Of a DNA stretch of 64,000 nt, positions 1-10,480 are shown in pieces (positions within the stretch are counted from its first letter, which is position 1; every line of letters starts with the position of its first letter). Under the pieces are notes generated by a model. That model was not told where the DNA came from and did no database searches. It saw nothing but the letters and a program-made list of their open reading frames with translations. Position numbers and translations under genes: made by a program. Origin of the DNA: Charina bottae (Eukaryota > Chordata > Lepidosauria > Squamata > Charinaidae). The stretch spans positions 21,888,501-21,952,500 of the forward strand of contig JALMGJ010000008.1 in assembly GCA_023362775.1 (NCBI GenBank). Reading direction: 5' to 3'.

Positions 1-1235
1 CCAATCTTGTCACGTTTTCTGATTCTCTGAACATTGTGTCAGTTTCCATCTTTCAAGAATACATATGAAATCACTTGATTTTATTAATATAATTGGAGGG
101 TGCAATACAGCATCAATGTTTTTTAGGGGCAGATGCTCCTTATATGTCATTCTGTGCATACTTTTGCAGAATATTTTATTTAGTTATTAGCTTGTAGGAT
201 GCAGGGAAACATTCTCATAGTAGCGAACCAGATGACTCTTGCAAACAAGATGTAGACTTTTTTTCTTGCAGCAAGTATTTGGGGACAATATGTTTCCAAT
301 CTGAAGATTAAATGTGAAACTTCACAACTAATAGATAGATCTACAGTAGCTAATCCCCCTTTGAAAGCCATCCAAATTAGCTGATATCACATCTTGTGTT
401 ATTGAATTTCAGGGGTTCATTGTGTATTGTGAAGAGGTTCTTTTTTCCAATCAGCTTCATAAAATGACTCTTGGTGCTAGAGTTTTGTCCTTTTACTTTA
501 TGCTTTCTTTTTCATAACAAATGTGGTAGATGAAATAATGATCTTGTTTTTAACTGGAGAACATCTGCCTGACATGATGGACAATATATGTATCACCCAA
601 GGAATTTTTCAATTGACAAACTTATCAGCAACCCCAGTGAAATAACAGACATAACTAATAATGCTTTGAACACATCTCAATGCAAAGTTTTGTGCATAGG
701 TAGCAACTGAAGCTGTAAACTTAGCACACAGACTTTTGATCCTATATTAATGATTTCATTATTTCAGAACAGGAAGAACCACTATTAATATTTGTCCTAG
801 GCTTTCAGTGCAGAAAGGTGTAAAAATACAGGGCAGGATCTTTTCCCTTGTCCTTCCATATGTTTAGAACTGCTTCTGTCTGACAATGCAGCTTGAATTT
901 CAAAGATCAAAATAATTTTCTTTCCAAATATGGTGGAAATAAATTAATGAAAGTGAAAAATGAAGGACATCAATGGTTAGCTATTTACACAATTATTATT
1001 TTTCCCTCAGTGACTTATCTCTCAGCTCTTTTGTTGTTTATTAAAGATTTCTTTTAAAATGGCCACCAGATTACTCACTATTAATTCAGGATTTGAGTTG
1101 AGCTGAGTTTTAGGCCTTTTTCCTCAGGTGATCACAGAATTTGTCTTCCTAAAACTAACACAATATTTACAAATAACCATGGTCTTATGCCTTGGTTCTA
1201 GCTGGATCATTATTCCATTTACCATTCCAAATATT
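1..1235. other. AT-rich single-copy stretch, no gene seen
   Basis: No open frame here resembles a known protein, and I see no repeat structure apart from short A/T runs. The 63-codon minus-strand frame at 180-371 has no recognisable motif and is probably chance. Confidence 0.6.
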
Positions 1236-1440
1236 TATTTATTTATTTTATTATTTATTTAATAAGTTTATATGGCCACCCATCTCACATACATGACTCT
1301 GGGTGGCTAACAATTAAAGCAAAATAAAAACAGAATAAAAACACAACCAATAATTAAAAACATAAATAACATATCATAAAATAGCAGCCAAGAATAATCA
1401 CAACACCTCACAGTCAATAGAACCAAGAAGCGGGTTCACC
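1236..1440 (-). mobile_element. L2-type LINE 3' tail fragment
   Basis: On the minus strand this reads a LINE 3' end that closes with gatgggtggccatataaact followed by a degenerate (ATAA)n tail. The same signature (gatgggcggtcatataaa plus ATTT/AAAT repeats) ends the much longer L2 copy at 2409-4950 and recurs at 13036, 23603 and 47876. Only the last ~200 bp are present, so this is a 5'-truncated copy. Assignment to L2 rests on similarity to that neighbouring copy. Confidence 0.7.
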
Positions 1441-1484
1441 CACACTTACAGAAGATCATCCTAGAATTGTAACATTAGACTAGA

Positions 1485-1897
1485 TGTAATGGTATGTGGG
1501 AATGACCTTGGGAAAGAGGGGGAAGAGCTGCAGCCAGGGCAACAGTTGGATAAGAGGCAGCTTAGCCTGCAGCAGGAATGTGGGCATGGTGAACATGTAA
1601 GAAGGGACCCGCCTTTGTTTCTTGGGCTGTAAAGTCAATGGGGGAGAAATGTACTTTCAGACTTCTGTTAATGTAACCTTACAATAAAGTAGAGCTAGTT
1701 CTTCTGGGAGTGCTTCTTGTCTGGACTACCTTGCAAGGCTGACATCAATATTATTGTCCAAGAAACTAGGGAGGGTCCCTTCTAAGACATTTGCCACACT
1801 CATATTCCTGCTGCAGGCTAAACTGCCTCTCATCTGACCTTTGCCCTGGCTGAAGCTCTTCCCCTATCTCCCAAGGTTATTCCCACATACCATTACA
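1485..1897. mobile_element. 413-bp LTR element with inverted U3 termini, TSD CTAGA
   Basis: The element starts TGTAATGGTATGTGGG and ends with the reverse complement CCCACATACCATTACA. It is bracketed by the direct 5-bp repeat CTAGA (1480-1484 and 1898-1902). The left part (1485-1744) reads as a complete short LTR on the plus strand: U3, an AATAAA near 1682, then a terminus GGCTGACA about 60 bp later. The remaining 153 bp (1745-1897) are an inverted, roughly 80% similar copy of the first ~154 bp of U3. The LTR terminus therefore abuts a backwards U3. I see no coding sequence. The retroelement family is unknown to me. A fold-back DNA transposon is an alternative, but TG...CA ends, 5-bp duplication and AATAAA placement favour an LTR. 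Confidence 0.7.
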
Positions 1898-1902
1898 CTA
1901 GA

Positions 1903-2408
1903 TGTTTCATGACAAGAGTTTCTCCATATAAATTTGTATTATACAACTATTGCATAATTTTATTTTTTTTGGTCTGGGGCAATTTTTGTATGTTTCCCAT
2001 GCAAAGATAAAGATCTAAGAAGATATACAAGATATACAAAGATTGAATGTAATTCAATTATTATTTATCCTCTGGAAAAGGAGATTGATCGAGGATCTCA
2101 ATTTTAACCCAAATGTGAAATTGCTGGGACAGTGTGATGGTTCAATTATCATAACTTTATCTGATCTGGCGGTCATCTCACTGCTTCATTAAAGCCTGCT
2201 AGAACAAGGATAGTGAACCTAGTGTTTCTAAATGTTTTAGACTAACACCATAAATCTTACTATTGCAGCTCCTCCAGGAGCACTGAATGTGGTATTTTTC
2301 TTGATAACTTCACTGTTATCAACTGTACTGTGGCTTATCTCTCTCTCTTTCTATCTGCTAGTCTATTAATATAAAAGAATCACATAAAATAAAAATCATT
2401 CAGAGAAG
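1903..2408. other. AT-rich stretch, nothing recognised
   Basis: No coding frame or repeat family is recognised. A short CT-rich run lies near 2338-2352. Confidence 0.5.
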
Positions 2409-4950
2409 GACAGACATTATTTATTTATTTATTTATTTATATTTCTAACTTATATCACCGCCCATCTCCCCCCATTCCGGAGGGGACTCTGGGCAGTTTA
2501 CACCAAGCCAGCAATTAAAACATATAAAAATTTATAAAAAAGAATACATAATTTAATTAAATATATAAAATCCAAGAGGCTCTGATGTTAGGCTTTAAAG
2601 AACCCTATGGAGCAAGCCAACCCCAAGAGGAGCTATTACTCCCCCCATCCCAAGTGAGGTGTCAGAGCCAGGTCTTCAGTTGTTTCCGGAAGGTCATAAG
2701 TGTGGGGGCTAGCCTCACCTCCAGGGGCAGAATATTCCAGAGGGTGGGTGCCACTGCCGAGAAAGCCCGCCTCCTGTACCCCGTCAGGTGGAATTCTCTT
2801 ATAGACGGGGTCCAAAGCAAGCCCTCTCTGCATAGCCAGGTGGAACGGGTCGATGTTCTGGGGATGAGGCGGTCCTTTAGGTAACCTGGTCCCATGCCAT
2901 GTAGGGCTTTAAAGGTGACAACCAACACCTTGAATTGGACCCGGAAGCAAACCGGTAACCAATGCAGCTCGTGCAGCAGAGGTGTCACATGTGCTGACCT
3001 TGGGGCACCCATAACTGCACGCGCAGCCGCATTCTGGACCAGTTGAAGCTTCCGGATACTCTTCAAGGGTAGCCCCATGTAGAGCGCATTGCAATAGTCT
3101 ATGTGGGAGATGACCAGGGCATGAGTGACTGTATGGAGGGCCTCCCGATCCAGGAAAGGGCGTAGCTGGCACACAACTCGAAGTTGTACAAATGCCCTTC
3201 TGGCCACGGCTGCCACCTGCTCTTCAAGCAGGAGTCGTGAGTCCAGAAGGACACCCAGGTTCCGCACTTTGTCTGAACGGGGTAGTGCCACCCCGTCCAG
3301 ATCTAAAGATGACAACTCCCTGGATCTCAAGGCACCATCGATCCACAGCCACTCTGTCTTACCAGGGTTCAGCTGAAGCCTGTTGTTCCCCATCCAGGCC
3401 CCCAAAGCCTTCAGACACTGAGAAAGGGCAGCCACTGCATCACTTAACTCACCCGGGATGGAGATATATAATTGAGTGTCATCAGCATATTGATGATACC
3501 TCATCCCGTGTTGGTGGATGATCTCACCCAGCGGTTTCATGTAGATATTAAATAGGAGAGGGGAGAGAACCGAACCCTGTGGCACCCCACAAAGTAGGGG
3601 CCGAGGGTCGGACCTCTCATCTCCTATAACCACCGATTGGGATCGGCCCCGGAGGAAGGAGTTGAACCAGCGTAAAACCACGTCGCCAATCCCCAACCCC
3701 CTAAGCCGTCCCAAAAGGATACCATGGTCGATGGTATCGAAAGCCGCTGAGAGGTCAAGAAGGGCTAGGATGGATGCACTGCCGCCATCCCGTGCCCGCC
3801 AGAGATCATCAGTAAGTGCGACCAATGCAGTTTCTACCCCATATCCCGGTCTGAATCCTGACTGAAAGGGGTCTAGATAATCCGTATCATCCAGAATCCT
3901 CTGGAGCTGTAATGCCACCACTTTCTCAACCACCTTCCCCAAAAAGGGGAGGTGGGAGACAGGACGAAAGTTATCCAACACTGTAGGGTCCAGTGATGGC
4001 TTCTTGAGGAGGGGGTGCACCAGCGCCTCCTTAAAGGCCGCCAGAAACACTCCCTCTCCCAAGGATGCAAGAACCATCGCATGGACCCAGCCACATGTCA
4101 CCTCACTGGCTGCTTTCACCAGCCAGGAGGGGCATGGGTCAAGATGACAAGTAGTGGCCCTTACAGTCCGGAGGATCCTGTCCACTTCCTCAGGTCCAAC
4201 AGGATCAAACTGTTCCCAGATAACCGGGCACAGACGCTCCCTCGGCATCTCCCCAGACCATGTGTCACGCTTGGAGTCTAACTTAGAACGAATCCGAGCG
4301 ATTTTATCCATCAGATGCTCTGCAAATTCCTCCGCACGGCCCTGCAGGTGGGTCACTGGGCCCACCTTACCTAGGAGAGATCGAGTAATCCTAAACAGGG
4401 CCGTCGGGCGGCATTCTGCGGACGCAATAAGAGTGGAGAAATATTGACGTTTCGCCGCTCTTACCACCACAAGGTAGGCTTTAACTGCGGCTCTAGCTTG
4501 TGTTCGGTCTGATTCGGTCTTTGTCTTTCTCCAGCGGCGCTCTAGGCGTCTCTTGACCCTCTTCAGTACCCTCAATCCCTCCGTATACCACGGGGAATAT
4601 CGGGTCGGATGGGACAAGAGAGGTTGCATAGGCGCGATCCTGTCCAAGGCCCCGGCCGCCCTCTTATTGCAGACTGCGGCCAGGGCCTCCGCTGGACCGT
4701 GCATTAGATCCTCGGATATAACCCCCAGCTCCCTCTGAAACCCTATTGGGTCCATTAGTCGCCGGGGGCGGACCAAACGAATGGGTCCAGCCTCCCTGCG
4801 GAGTGGGGCAGCATATGAGAATCTCAGGGTCACCAGGGCATGATCTGACCATGACAATGGGGAAAGATGCAGCTCTCCCCCCAGATCATTATGTTGTAGA
4901 GTAGAGTGGAAGGGAGCAGTAGATGCATAGTAGTCCCAATGAAGCACTTT
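2409..4950 (-). mobile_element. L2-clade non-LTR retrotransposon, 5'-truncated
   Basis: The minus-strand LINE runs from inside the endonuclease region (near 4950) through reverse transcriptase to a 3' UTR and an (ATTT)n tail at 2409-2445 on the plus strand. About 2.5 kb of an expected ~5 kb element is present, so the 5' half (5' UTR, any ORF1, most of the endonuclease) is missing, as expected from incomplete target-primed reverse transcription. I could not find a convincing target duplication. Clade assignment is from the protein: L2-type YADDTQLYI and GVPQGSVLSPLLF motifs, unlike the CR1 FADDTKL form. Confidence 0.9.
2662..4947 (-). CDS. L2 LINE ORF2: endonuclease C-end plus reverse transcriptase
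   Basis: This 761-codon frame encodes the reverse transcriptase of an L2 LINE, which copies its own RNA at a nicked chromosomal site. It begins in the last part of an apurinic-type endonuclease (SDHALVTL, residues ~34-41). RT motifs follow in order: FRPVSHLPFLGKVVEK (~327-342), FQSGFRPGYGVETAL (~361-375), motif A LLDLSAAFDTIDH (~396-408), motif B GVPQGSVLSPLLF (~454-466) and motif C YADD (~487-490). The C-terminal region contains HALVISHIDYCNALY and ends KTWL. All RT aspartates are present and there is no stop or frameshift over 2.3 kb, which is unusual for a LINE copy. The listed ATG is simply the first after the truncation point, so the natural start is lost. The copy cannot move itself without the missing 5' half. 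A related copy lies at 43444-44450. Confidence 0.93.
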   Translation of the reverse strand: MLHWDYYASTAPFHSTLQHNDLGGELHLSPLSWSDHALVTLRFSYAAPLRREAGPIRLVRPRRLMDPIGFQRELGVISEDLMHGPAEALAAVCNKRAAGALDRIAPMQPLLSHPTRYSPWYTEGLRVLKRVKRRLERRWRKTKTESDRTQARAAVKAYLVVVRAAKRQYFSTLIASAECRPTALFRITRSLLGKVGPVTHLQGRAEEFAEHLMDKIARIRSKLDSKRDTWSGEMPRERLCPVIWEQFDPVGPEEVDRILRTVRATTCHLDPCPSWLVKAASEVTCGWVHAMVLASLGEGVFLAAFKEALVHPLLKKPSLDPTVLDNFRPVSHLPFLGKVVEKVVALQLQRILDDTDYLDPFQSGFRPGYGVETALVALTDDLWRARDGGSASILALLDLSAAFDTIDHGILLGRLRGLGIGDVVLRWFNSFLRGRSQSVVIGDERSDPRPLLCGVPQGSVLSPLLFNIYMKPLGEIIHQHGMRYHQYADDTQLYISIPGELSDAVAALSQCLKALGAWMGNNRLQLNPGKTEWLWIDGALRSRELSSLDLDGVALPRSDKVRNLGVLLDSRLLLEEQVAAVARRAFVQLRVVCQLRPFLDREALHTVTHALVISHIDYCNALYMGLPLKSIRKLQLVQNAAARAVMGAPRSAHVTPLLHELHWLPVCFRVQFKVLVVTFKALHGMGPGYLKDRLIPRTSTRSTWLCREGLLWTPSIREFHLTGYRRRAFSAVAPTLWNILPLEVRLAPTLMTFRKQLKTWL

Positions 4951-7081
4951 TATGAAGTGTATGTGAAGAAATATATTTTATAAACCTGGGATAACAGGAC
5001 TTTCATTCAAAATTGCGTTTCCCAACCTAGAAATATAAATCTAAGATTATGATGGATTTATAAATGTCATCCCTAAACTTAGATCTTTGCCACACAGTTT
5101 ACTGTCATGTTTTTAAAATCAGGCAAGCTTTGAGTAATCCTATAATGATACTGGAGTAAGATGAAACAAAAGCATAATACAAGGTTGGATATTAGTAAAA
5201 ATATCAGCAATGTAATGTGCAGGTTTTGGATTGAGTAGATAGAATCCAACCATTAGCCTTTCCAGGACTTAACTACTTCAAGAAACCTAATGCATTTATT
5301 CATCAGCAGCTAATACAGCATTTTCAAATTTTCTAGTAAAGCAAAGTTCAGTAAGATTTAACTAAAACTTAAAACATGTCAGTAAGACTGGAATTTCTCA
5401 ATTTATAGTACATGCCAAGGTTACAAATCTTTAAACTGTCATCAGATTTTGTCACAGTTCTGACTGAGATAATAAACTGTCATGTTGTCTGTGCTACTTC
5501 AGATGACAAGAAGATGCTCTTATGAGAATGCTTCAAAAAGGAAGAGGAGGAAGAATACTTTTGCCCCATACTAAGGGACATTTCAGAGAGAGAACTGGAA
5601 CCCAACCCCCTGACATCTGGATTTCTGGGCCTATTTCATTTGGAAGTAATCCCCATTGATTTCAATAGGAGTATTTTTAATAGTTATTTATAAGAGGAAC
5701 GTTTCTCAATGCTAGGGCCTTGGGGCTAAGTCCTCAAGTTCAATCTCAAGCATGTCAGGGGAAAAAAATTCTGGCATGAAATGTCAGAGTGCTGTTGGAA
5801 GCCAACATAGATAATGGTCTGACTTGGTGTAAGACAGCTTTCTGTGAAGTGGTGTTACTTACCTGTAATCAGAAGAGATACAGAGCAGCCAAAGTTTATC
5901 ATTTTAGTGAGCATGAAACCTTTTTGAAAGAAGTCATAGGAACTTCAATTGGCAAAAGTTCTCAATTTTAAATTGGTACATTTAAAGTTTAGAGTAAGAA
6001 AGCTGTCAGAGAAAAAAATGTTAATAAAAAATATGTACCTTAGGCTAAATATACAGTATTTGCATTGGGGCAAGCAACGTTATGGTGAGAAATGCAAGTG
6101 AAAGGTATTATTACTATGTTTCTTCAGAATTGTCAGAAATCAAAAATAAGCATCATTGTATATTGTTTTGAAATCTGAGGAACAAATATAGAAGCAAAGA
6201 TTTTTTGGTACATGCATATTAATTCTGAATATCACAAAATAGTCAGAGAAAAGAGGAAACTGAATTCTAAAAGAGAAAACAGAAGAATAAGAAATAACCC
6301 CTAATACTTTAATATCAGAATAAAGCCTCAGTTACTATCATACGCCTAGAATACAAACCCATACAGAAGCATAAGTCTTATTTTTATGCCTTGGGTACAC
6401 AGCAGTGTATGCTTTAATGTTGAGTTACAGTGAAATTTTACATGAATATTCAAACTCACCTGCAGTCTCAGATCTTAAATCCCTTTTACTTTTCAACAGA
6501 TATATAATACACATGCCAACTTGAGCATACAATTGATCTACCTAATGGCATTAAGTCTTTGGTTTGGGCAATTGCTAGTTGGCTTAGTATCTGGATTCTA
6601 TTCATATCCAAATATTTTGAATACTTATTTATGTCAGTCACAAATTTCTTCTGAATTGCAAGCAGCCTTTAATTCTTAAAGTATTTAACAAAATTTTTCT
6701 TTTTAGAAGCTAAAAGTGATTTGGAGGGTGTGTATGTGTGAATTACATGAGTTTTATCTCTTAATCTAACATAAGCCATTGCATTAGAATTAGTTGTGCA
6801 AGTAAAGCTGAGATGAGAAATAGCAGGCAACTCAAGTGAATGAAAATGTGGCTTTTTTTGTTTTCGCATGTGTCTGCTTTGCAGCCTGTCCGCCTATTTT
6901 ATTGCAAGCGCTGTTTAATCTGAATAGAGTAGTCCTATGCATATTTATTCAGATATCCTATTGAGCTTAGTGGCGACTACTCCCAAGTAAGGCTGCAGCT
7001 ACACATAATGATTCTGAATTGATTTCACTTTGTGATTATTTCTAAGTATCTTATCGTATGATTCCAGTCATGCAATCTGGC

Positions 7082-7082
<1 letters not shown>
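4951..7082. other. Mostly single-copy DNA with two small repeat fragments
   Basis: No coding region is recognised. Two pieces (about 5641-5676 and 6929-6998) resemble an abundant squamate repeat built around cctatgcatatttattcaga ... ctcccaagtaaggctgcag, whose halves are mutually inverted. The family name is not known to me. Confidence 0.4.
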
Positions 7083-7180
<98 letters not shown>

Positions 7181-7182
7181 GA
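7083..7182. repeat. Compound tetranucleotide microsatellite (TCTG)n(TCTA)n
   Basis: About a dozen TCTG units pass without interruption into about a dozen TCTA units, giving a ~100-bp compound array. Both halves look nearly perfect, so length polymorphism is likely. Confidence 0.95.
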
Positions 7183-7476
7183 AAATAAATGTCATGAGTC
7201 CCAAGTGGCCTGACAGTGTATCCTATATGTGTTTATCTAAAGACAGACATACTGCTTAAAATTCCAAATGTGACCATAAATGAAAATCACCATTATTTAA
7301 TCCTACTGGATGGGTTTGGGAAAGGGGATTATGTATTCTACTTCATAATGCACTTTTTAATTTATTATTTATTTTGATAATTACTCTAACTTTTTATAGG
7401 GTGCTAAAGGAAGAAATGAAATATTAATATATATGAATAATGATTAATTTTATTCTTGTTCCATTACCAGATGGAA

Positions 7477-7539
7477 TGCCTTAACCAATACACCAAACTA
7501 GCTCTCTCTCCCTTTCTCTCTCTCTCTCTCTCTCTCTCT

Positions 7540-7591
<52 letters not shown>

Positions 7592-8116
7592 TGTTTAAAC
7601 AACATTAAGGGTAACAAAAGTGTCTAAGAGTATCTTGACATAGTACATAAATCTTTAGAAAAATATTTATTTCTACATCTACATCGTCTATATCTATATC
7701 TATCTATATAAAGATACTATTAATATAGCTTTTTACAATATTCGTATGAAAAAGAAATATGATAAAAATGCTAATTTGTATATGGAAGCAAATAGATTAA
7801 AAGGGAATATTTTTAAAAGGACTATTAATTAAAAATACTGGAACATATGACTCTAGAATTATAATTTATGCTATACGTACATAAACAAAACCTGCTATAT
7901 TAATAGTATCTTTATATAGATAGATATAGATATAGACGATGTAGATGTAGAAATAAATATTTTTCTAAAGATTTATGTACTATGTCAAGATACTCTTAGA
8001 CACTTTTGTTACCCTTAATGTTGTTTAAACATCGTGTGTGTGTGTGTGTGTGTGTTTAGAGAGAGAGAGAGAGAGAAAGAGGGAGAGAGAGCTAGTTTGG
8101 TGTATTGGTTAAGGCA
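7477..8116. repeat. Large inverted duplication (arms 253 and 223 bp, 164-bp loop)
   Basis: The left arm (7477-7729) and right arm (7894-8116) are reverse complements. Both contain a tRNA-SINE head fragment, a CT run, a CA run and about 150 bp of unique sequence including gtttaaacaacattaagggt. I found no mismatch in the unique part. The arms differ in length because the (CA)n tract is about 48 bp on the left and about 22 bp on the right. The loop is AT-rich with no recognised content. Only the right arm continues into the rest of the SINE, suggesting it is the source arm. Confidence 0.9.
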
Positions 8117-8185
8117 TCAGGCTAGAAACTGGGAGACTGTGAATTCTAGTTCCCCCTTGGGCACAAAGCCAGCTGATGTGGATAG
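8091..8185 (+). mobile_element. tRNA-derived SINE, 5' head fragment
   Basis: The sequence gctagtttggtgtattggtt then aaggcatcaggctagaaact and gtgaattctagttcc matches the tRNA-like head of the SINE seen in reverse at 19690-19905. TGGTTAAGGC acts as the A box and GAATTCTAGTTCC is the expected B box position. It ends near 8185, so the body is missing. Confidence 0.7.
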
Positions 8186-8498
8186 GACTGAAATGTTATT
8201 CAATGTTTTGGGACAAAAAAACACCATTTATTATATGAAATTATGGAATAGTTTTATTGTGTTGTGGTAAATTATAGTATGTTCACTATTGTTTCCTTGA
8301 TGTTTTAAACTGAGGTAGTTCAGTGGTTTAAAAGGTCTACCAAATATCAAATAAAAATCTCAATGTTGGGTCCATAAGAGAGTATAGAAAATGCTAGATT
8401 ATTTTCAATTGTTCAAAGCATGATTATGAATGAGGCAGCAAAACAGGACTTCACAAGGGGAAAACACTGAAAGCTTTAGATCATGAAACATGTTTGTT

Positions 8499-8946
8499 CC
8501 AAAAGAAGAGAATATCTGTAGCTCAGAGTTGAATGGTGGAGTTCTTGTTGCTCTCTGAGCTTGGTTCTTTGCTTGCAGACGTTTGTGTAGAAATAGATAT
8601 ATCTGTAGAATAGACACATAGAAATGAACCATACTTACACACCATTCAAAAGAGACAATAAGAAAGCTAAGAAGGAAACAAAAAGACCAGAACACATACA
8701 GTATTTTCCAGCAGCCAACACCCAGATAATCAGGGAATAACACCAGACAAACAATCAGGCAGAAAACAGCACTTTAATCAAGGAACCACCTAGGAGGAAA
8801 CCAAACCCCACCAAAACTGGCAGGGCAAGCTACTGTATATAAATAGGGTGCAAACCCCACACTCGCTAGCACTGATGATGTTACCTAGTTGGGTAATGAA
8901 ATGTCTGCAAGCAAACAACCAAGCTCAGAGAGCACAAGGACTCTAC
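8499..8946 (+). mobile_element. Short Penelope-like element with inverted 5' piece, TSD AAACATGTTTGTT
   Basis: The 3' part (about 8700-8946) is a Penelope-like 3' end, containing a TATAAATAGGG stretch and gatgatgttacctagttggg then aagctcagagagcacaagga. At the left edge (about 8535-8585) the same terminal sequence occurs inverted (gctctctgagcttggttctt then tgcagacgttt). A 13-bp direct repeat AAACATGTTTGTT lies at 8486-8498 and 8947-8959, consistent with a single insertion. No RT or GIY-YIG coding sequence remains. An inverted terminal fragment at the 5' side is a known habit of Penelope-like elements. Confidence 0.75.
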
Positions 8947-9128
8947 AAACATGTTTGTTTCATACTATGATACAATGGCTTTCCAAAGGAAACCGTGGTT
9001 TTGAGATTATTCAAGGGGAAAAGTGAACGATGGAATTTTTCCTCAATTTTTCTTCTTTTTTTCTTCAAACAATAGCAGGAAGTATGTTCTCTTTGTAAAG
9101 CCATTGATCTAGCATTTTCTATACTCTC

Positions 9129-10207
9129 CTACGGCCTCTTCACCAACTCAGCCCATATGCCTATATGTTGAAAAGAAATGAGGGGGGGAAATCACAATTC
9201 ATGATATGAAATTTGAAAATTATATTTTCCACTGATAATTTTCATTCTTTTTAAAAATAAATTCACATCCTCACACCCTCCTTGGAATTTCTTCACCTTC
9301 TTCTAGAGGGCATGCCCCCTATTTGAAAACCTGACTTAGAAGAAGGTGGACAATCCATACAATTTATATATTATTAATGTACAATTTATATATTATTAAC
9401 ATACATTTCCTTTGTTTCACCTTATCACCACATTTTTTGCAACACAACAGATTTTCTCTTCTCTCCTCTTGACATATGTTTGTGTGACATATTTTATAGG
9501 TGGTCATGTAGATAAAGTGATCCAGCTGCCCATAGGTAGTCATTTGATAAATGGAATGGATCACAATGAAATGACTATAGTTATGAAATTATGGGAATTT
9601 TCAACAACTGATTTAGAAATTTAGATGTGAGTGATCACCATCTGTTTCTATTACTCACTTATGTAGAACCATTAAAACATAACTACTTGTCAAGCATCAT
9701 CAGTCATAAAGCAGCACTCTGGGAGCTAATTCAAACTCCTCATCTGTGTGTCACCAACCAGCTGGCAAGAAACATCAGCCCCAAAAACTTCTAGCCATTT
9801 TCCTCCTATATTTTAAAATGCTAGAATAGGCCATGCCGTTGACTGCTATCTTGCCTATTTATATGCTACAGTATATATTTCGTCATCTACCTGCTTTCTG
9901 TCTGCCATTTGCTTTCTCCTACCTAACCGATTCTACTGACACGGGGTATTAGTGGTATCAGCCCACTAATAATCATAATGGCATATTTTGCCTAGGTTTA
10001 TTTCAGACTCCACAGCTGGATTAATATATTGCTTATATTAAAGCAGCCCACTTTAAAGGTCATGTTGGTTCAAGATGATGGGAACTGAAGTGGACTGGAT
10101 TGGTGATAGATGCAGTAAATGATAGATTACAATATAATACCCGGTTGCAGAAATTTTCATAATATTATTAGAAGTGTAGCTTTTGCTTAACTCTTACTAT
10201 CTGGGAT
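9129..10207. other. Single-copy stretch, no gene seen
   Basis: No recognisable coding region. Near 9358-9400 a short AT-rich unit (acaatttatatattattaa) occurs twice in tandem. Confidence 0.5.
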
Positions 10208-10480
10208 TTTGTTGTTGTTTATTCGTTCAGTCGTTTCCGACTCTTCGTGACATCATGGACCAGTCCACACCAGAGCTTTCTGTCGGCCGTCACCATTCCC
10301 AGCTCCCCAATGGTTGAGTCCGTCACCTCCAGAATACCATCCATCCATCTTGCCCTCGGTCGGCCCCTCTTCCTTTTGCCTTCCACTTTCCCTAGCATCA
10401 GCTTCTTCTCCAGGGTATCCTGTCTTCTCATTATGTGGCCAAAGTACTTCAGTTTTGCCTTTAATATCATTACTCTCATG
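10208..10480 (-). mobile_element. RTE-BovB LINE 3' end with ORF2 C-terminus
   Basis: The minus strand encodes the characteristic BovB C-terminal region: KLKYFGHIMRR, LEKKLMLGKVEGKRKRGRPR, then W..G..HDVTKSRKRLNE and a stop. It is followed by the family's short 3' end. The open frame at 10219-10479 (86 codons) is a truncated remnant of an RT-endonuclease protein of about 1000 residues, so it has no activity. BovB supplies the 3' tail that Sauria SINEs use for mobilisation, and such SINEs are present at 27536 and 62643. Only the extreme 3' end survives, as is usual for this family. Confidence 0.9.

Noticed and set aside
1485..1897. Considered as a hAT MITE because ACTAGATG appears on both sides
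   Set aside because: The ends TGTAATGG...CCATTACA with CTAGA and an internal LTR terminus fit an LTR element better. The extra matching bases overlap the element ends.
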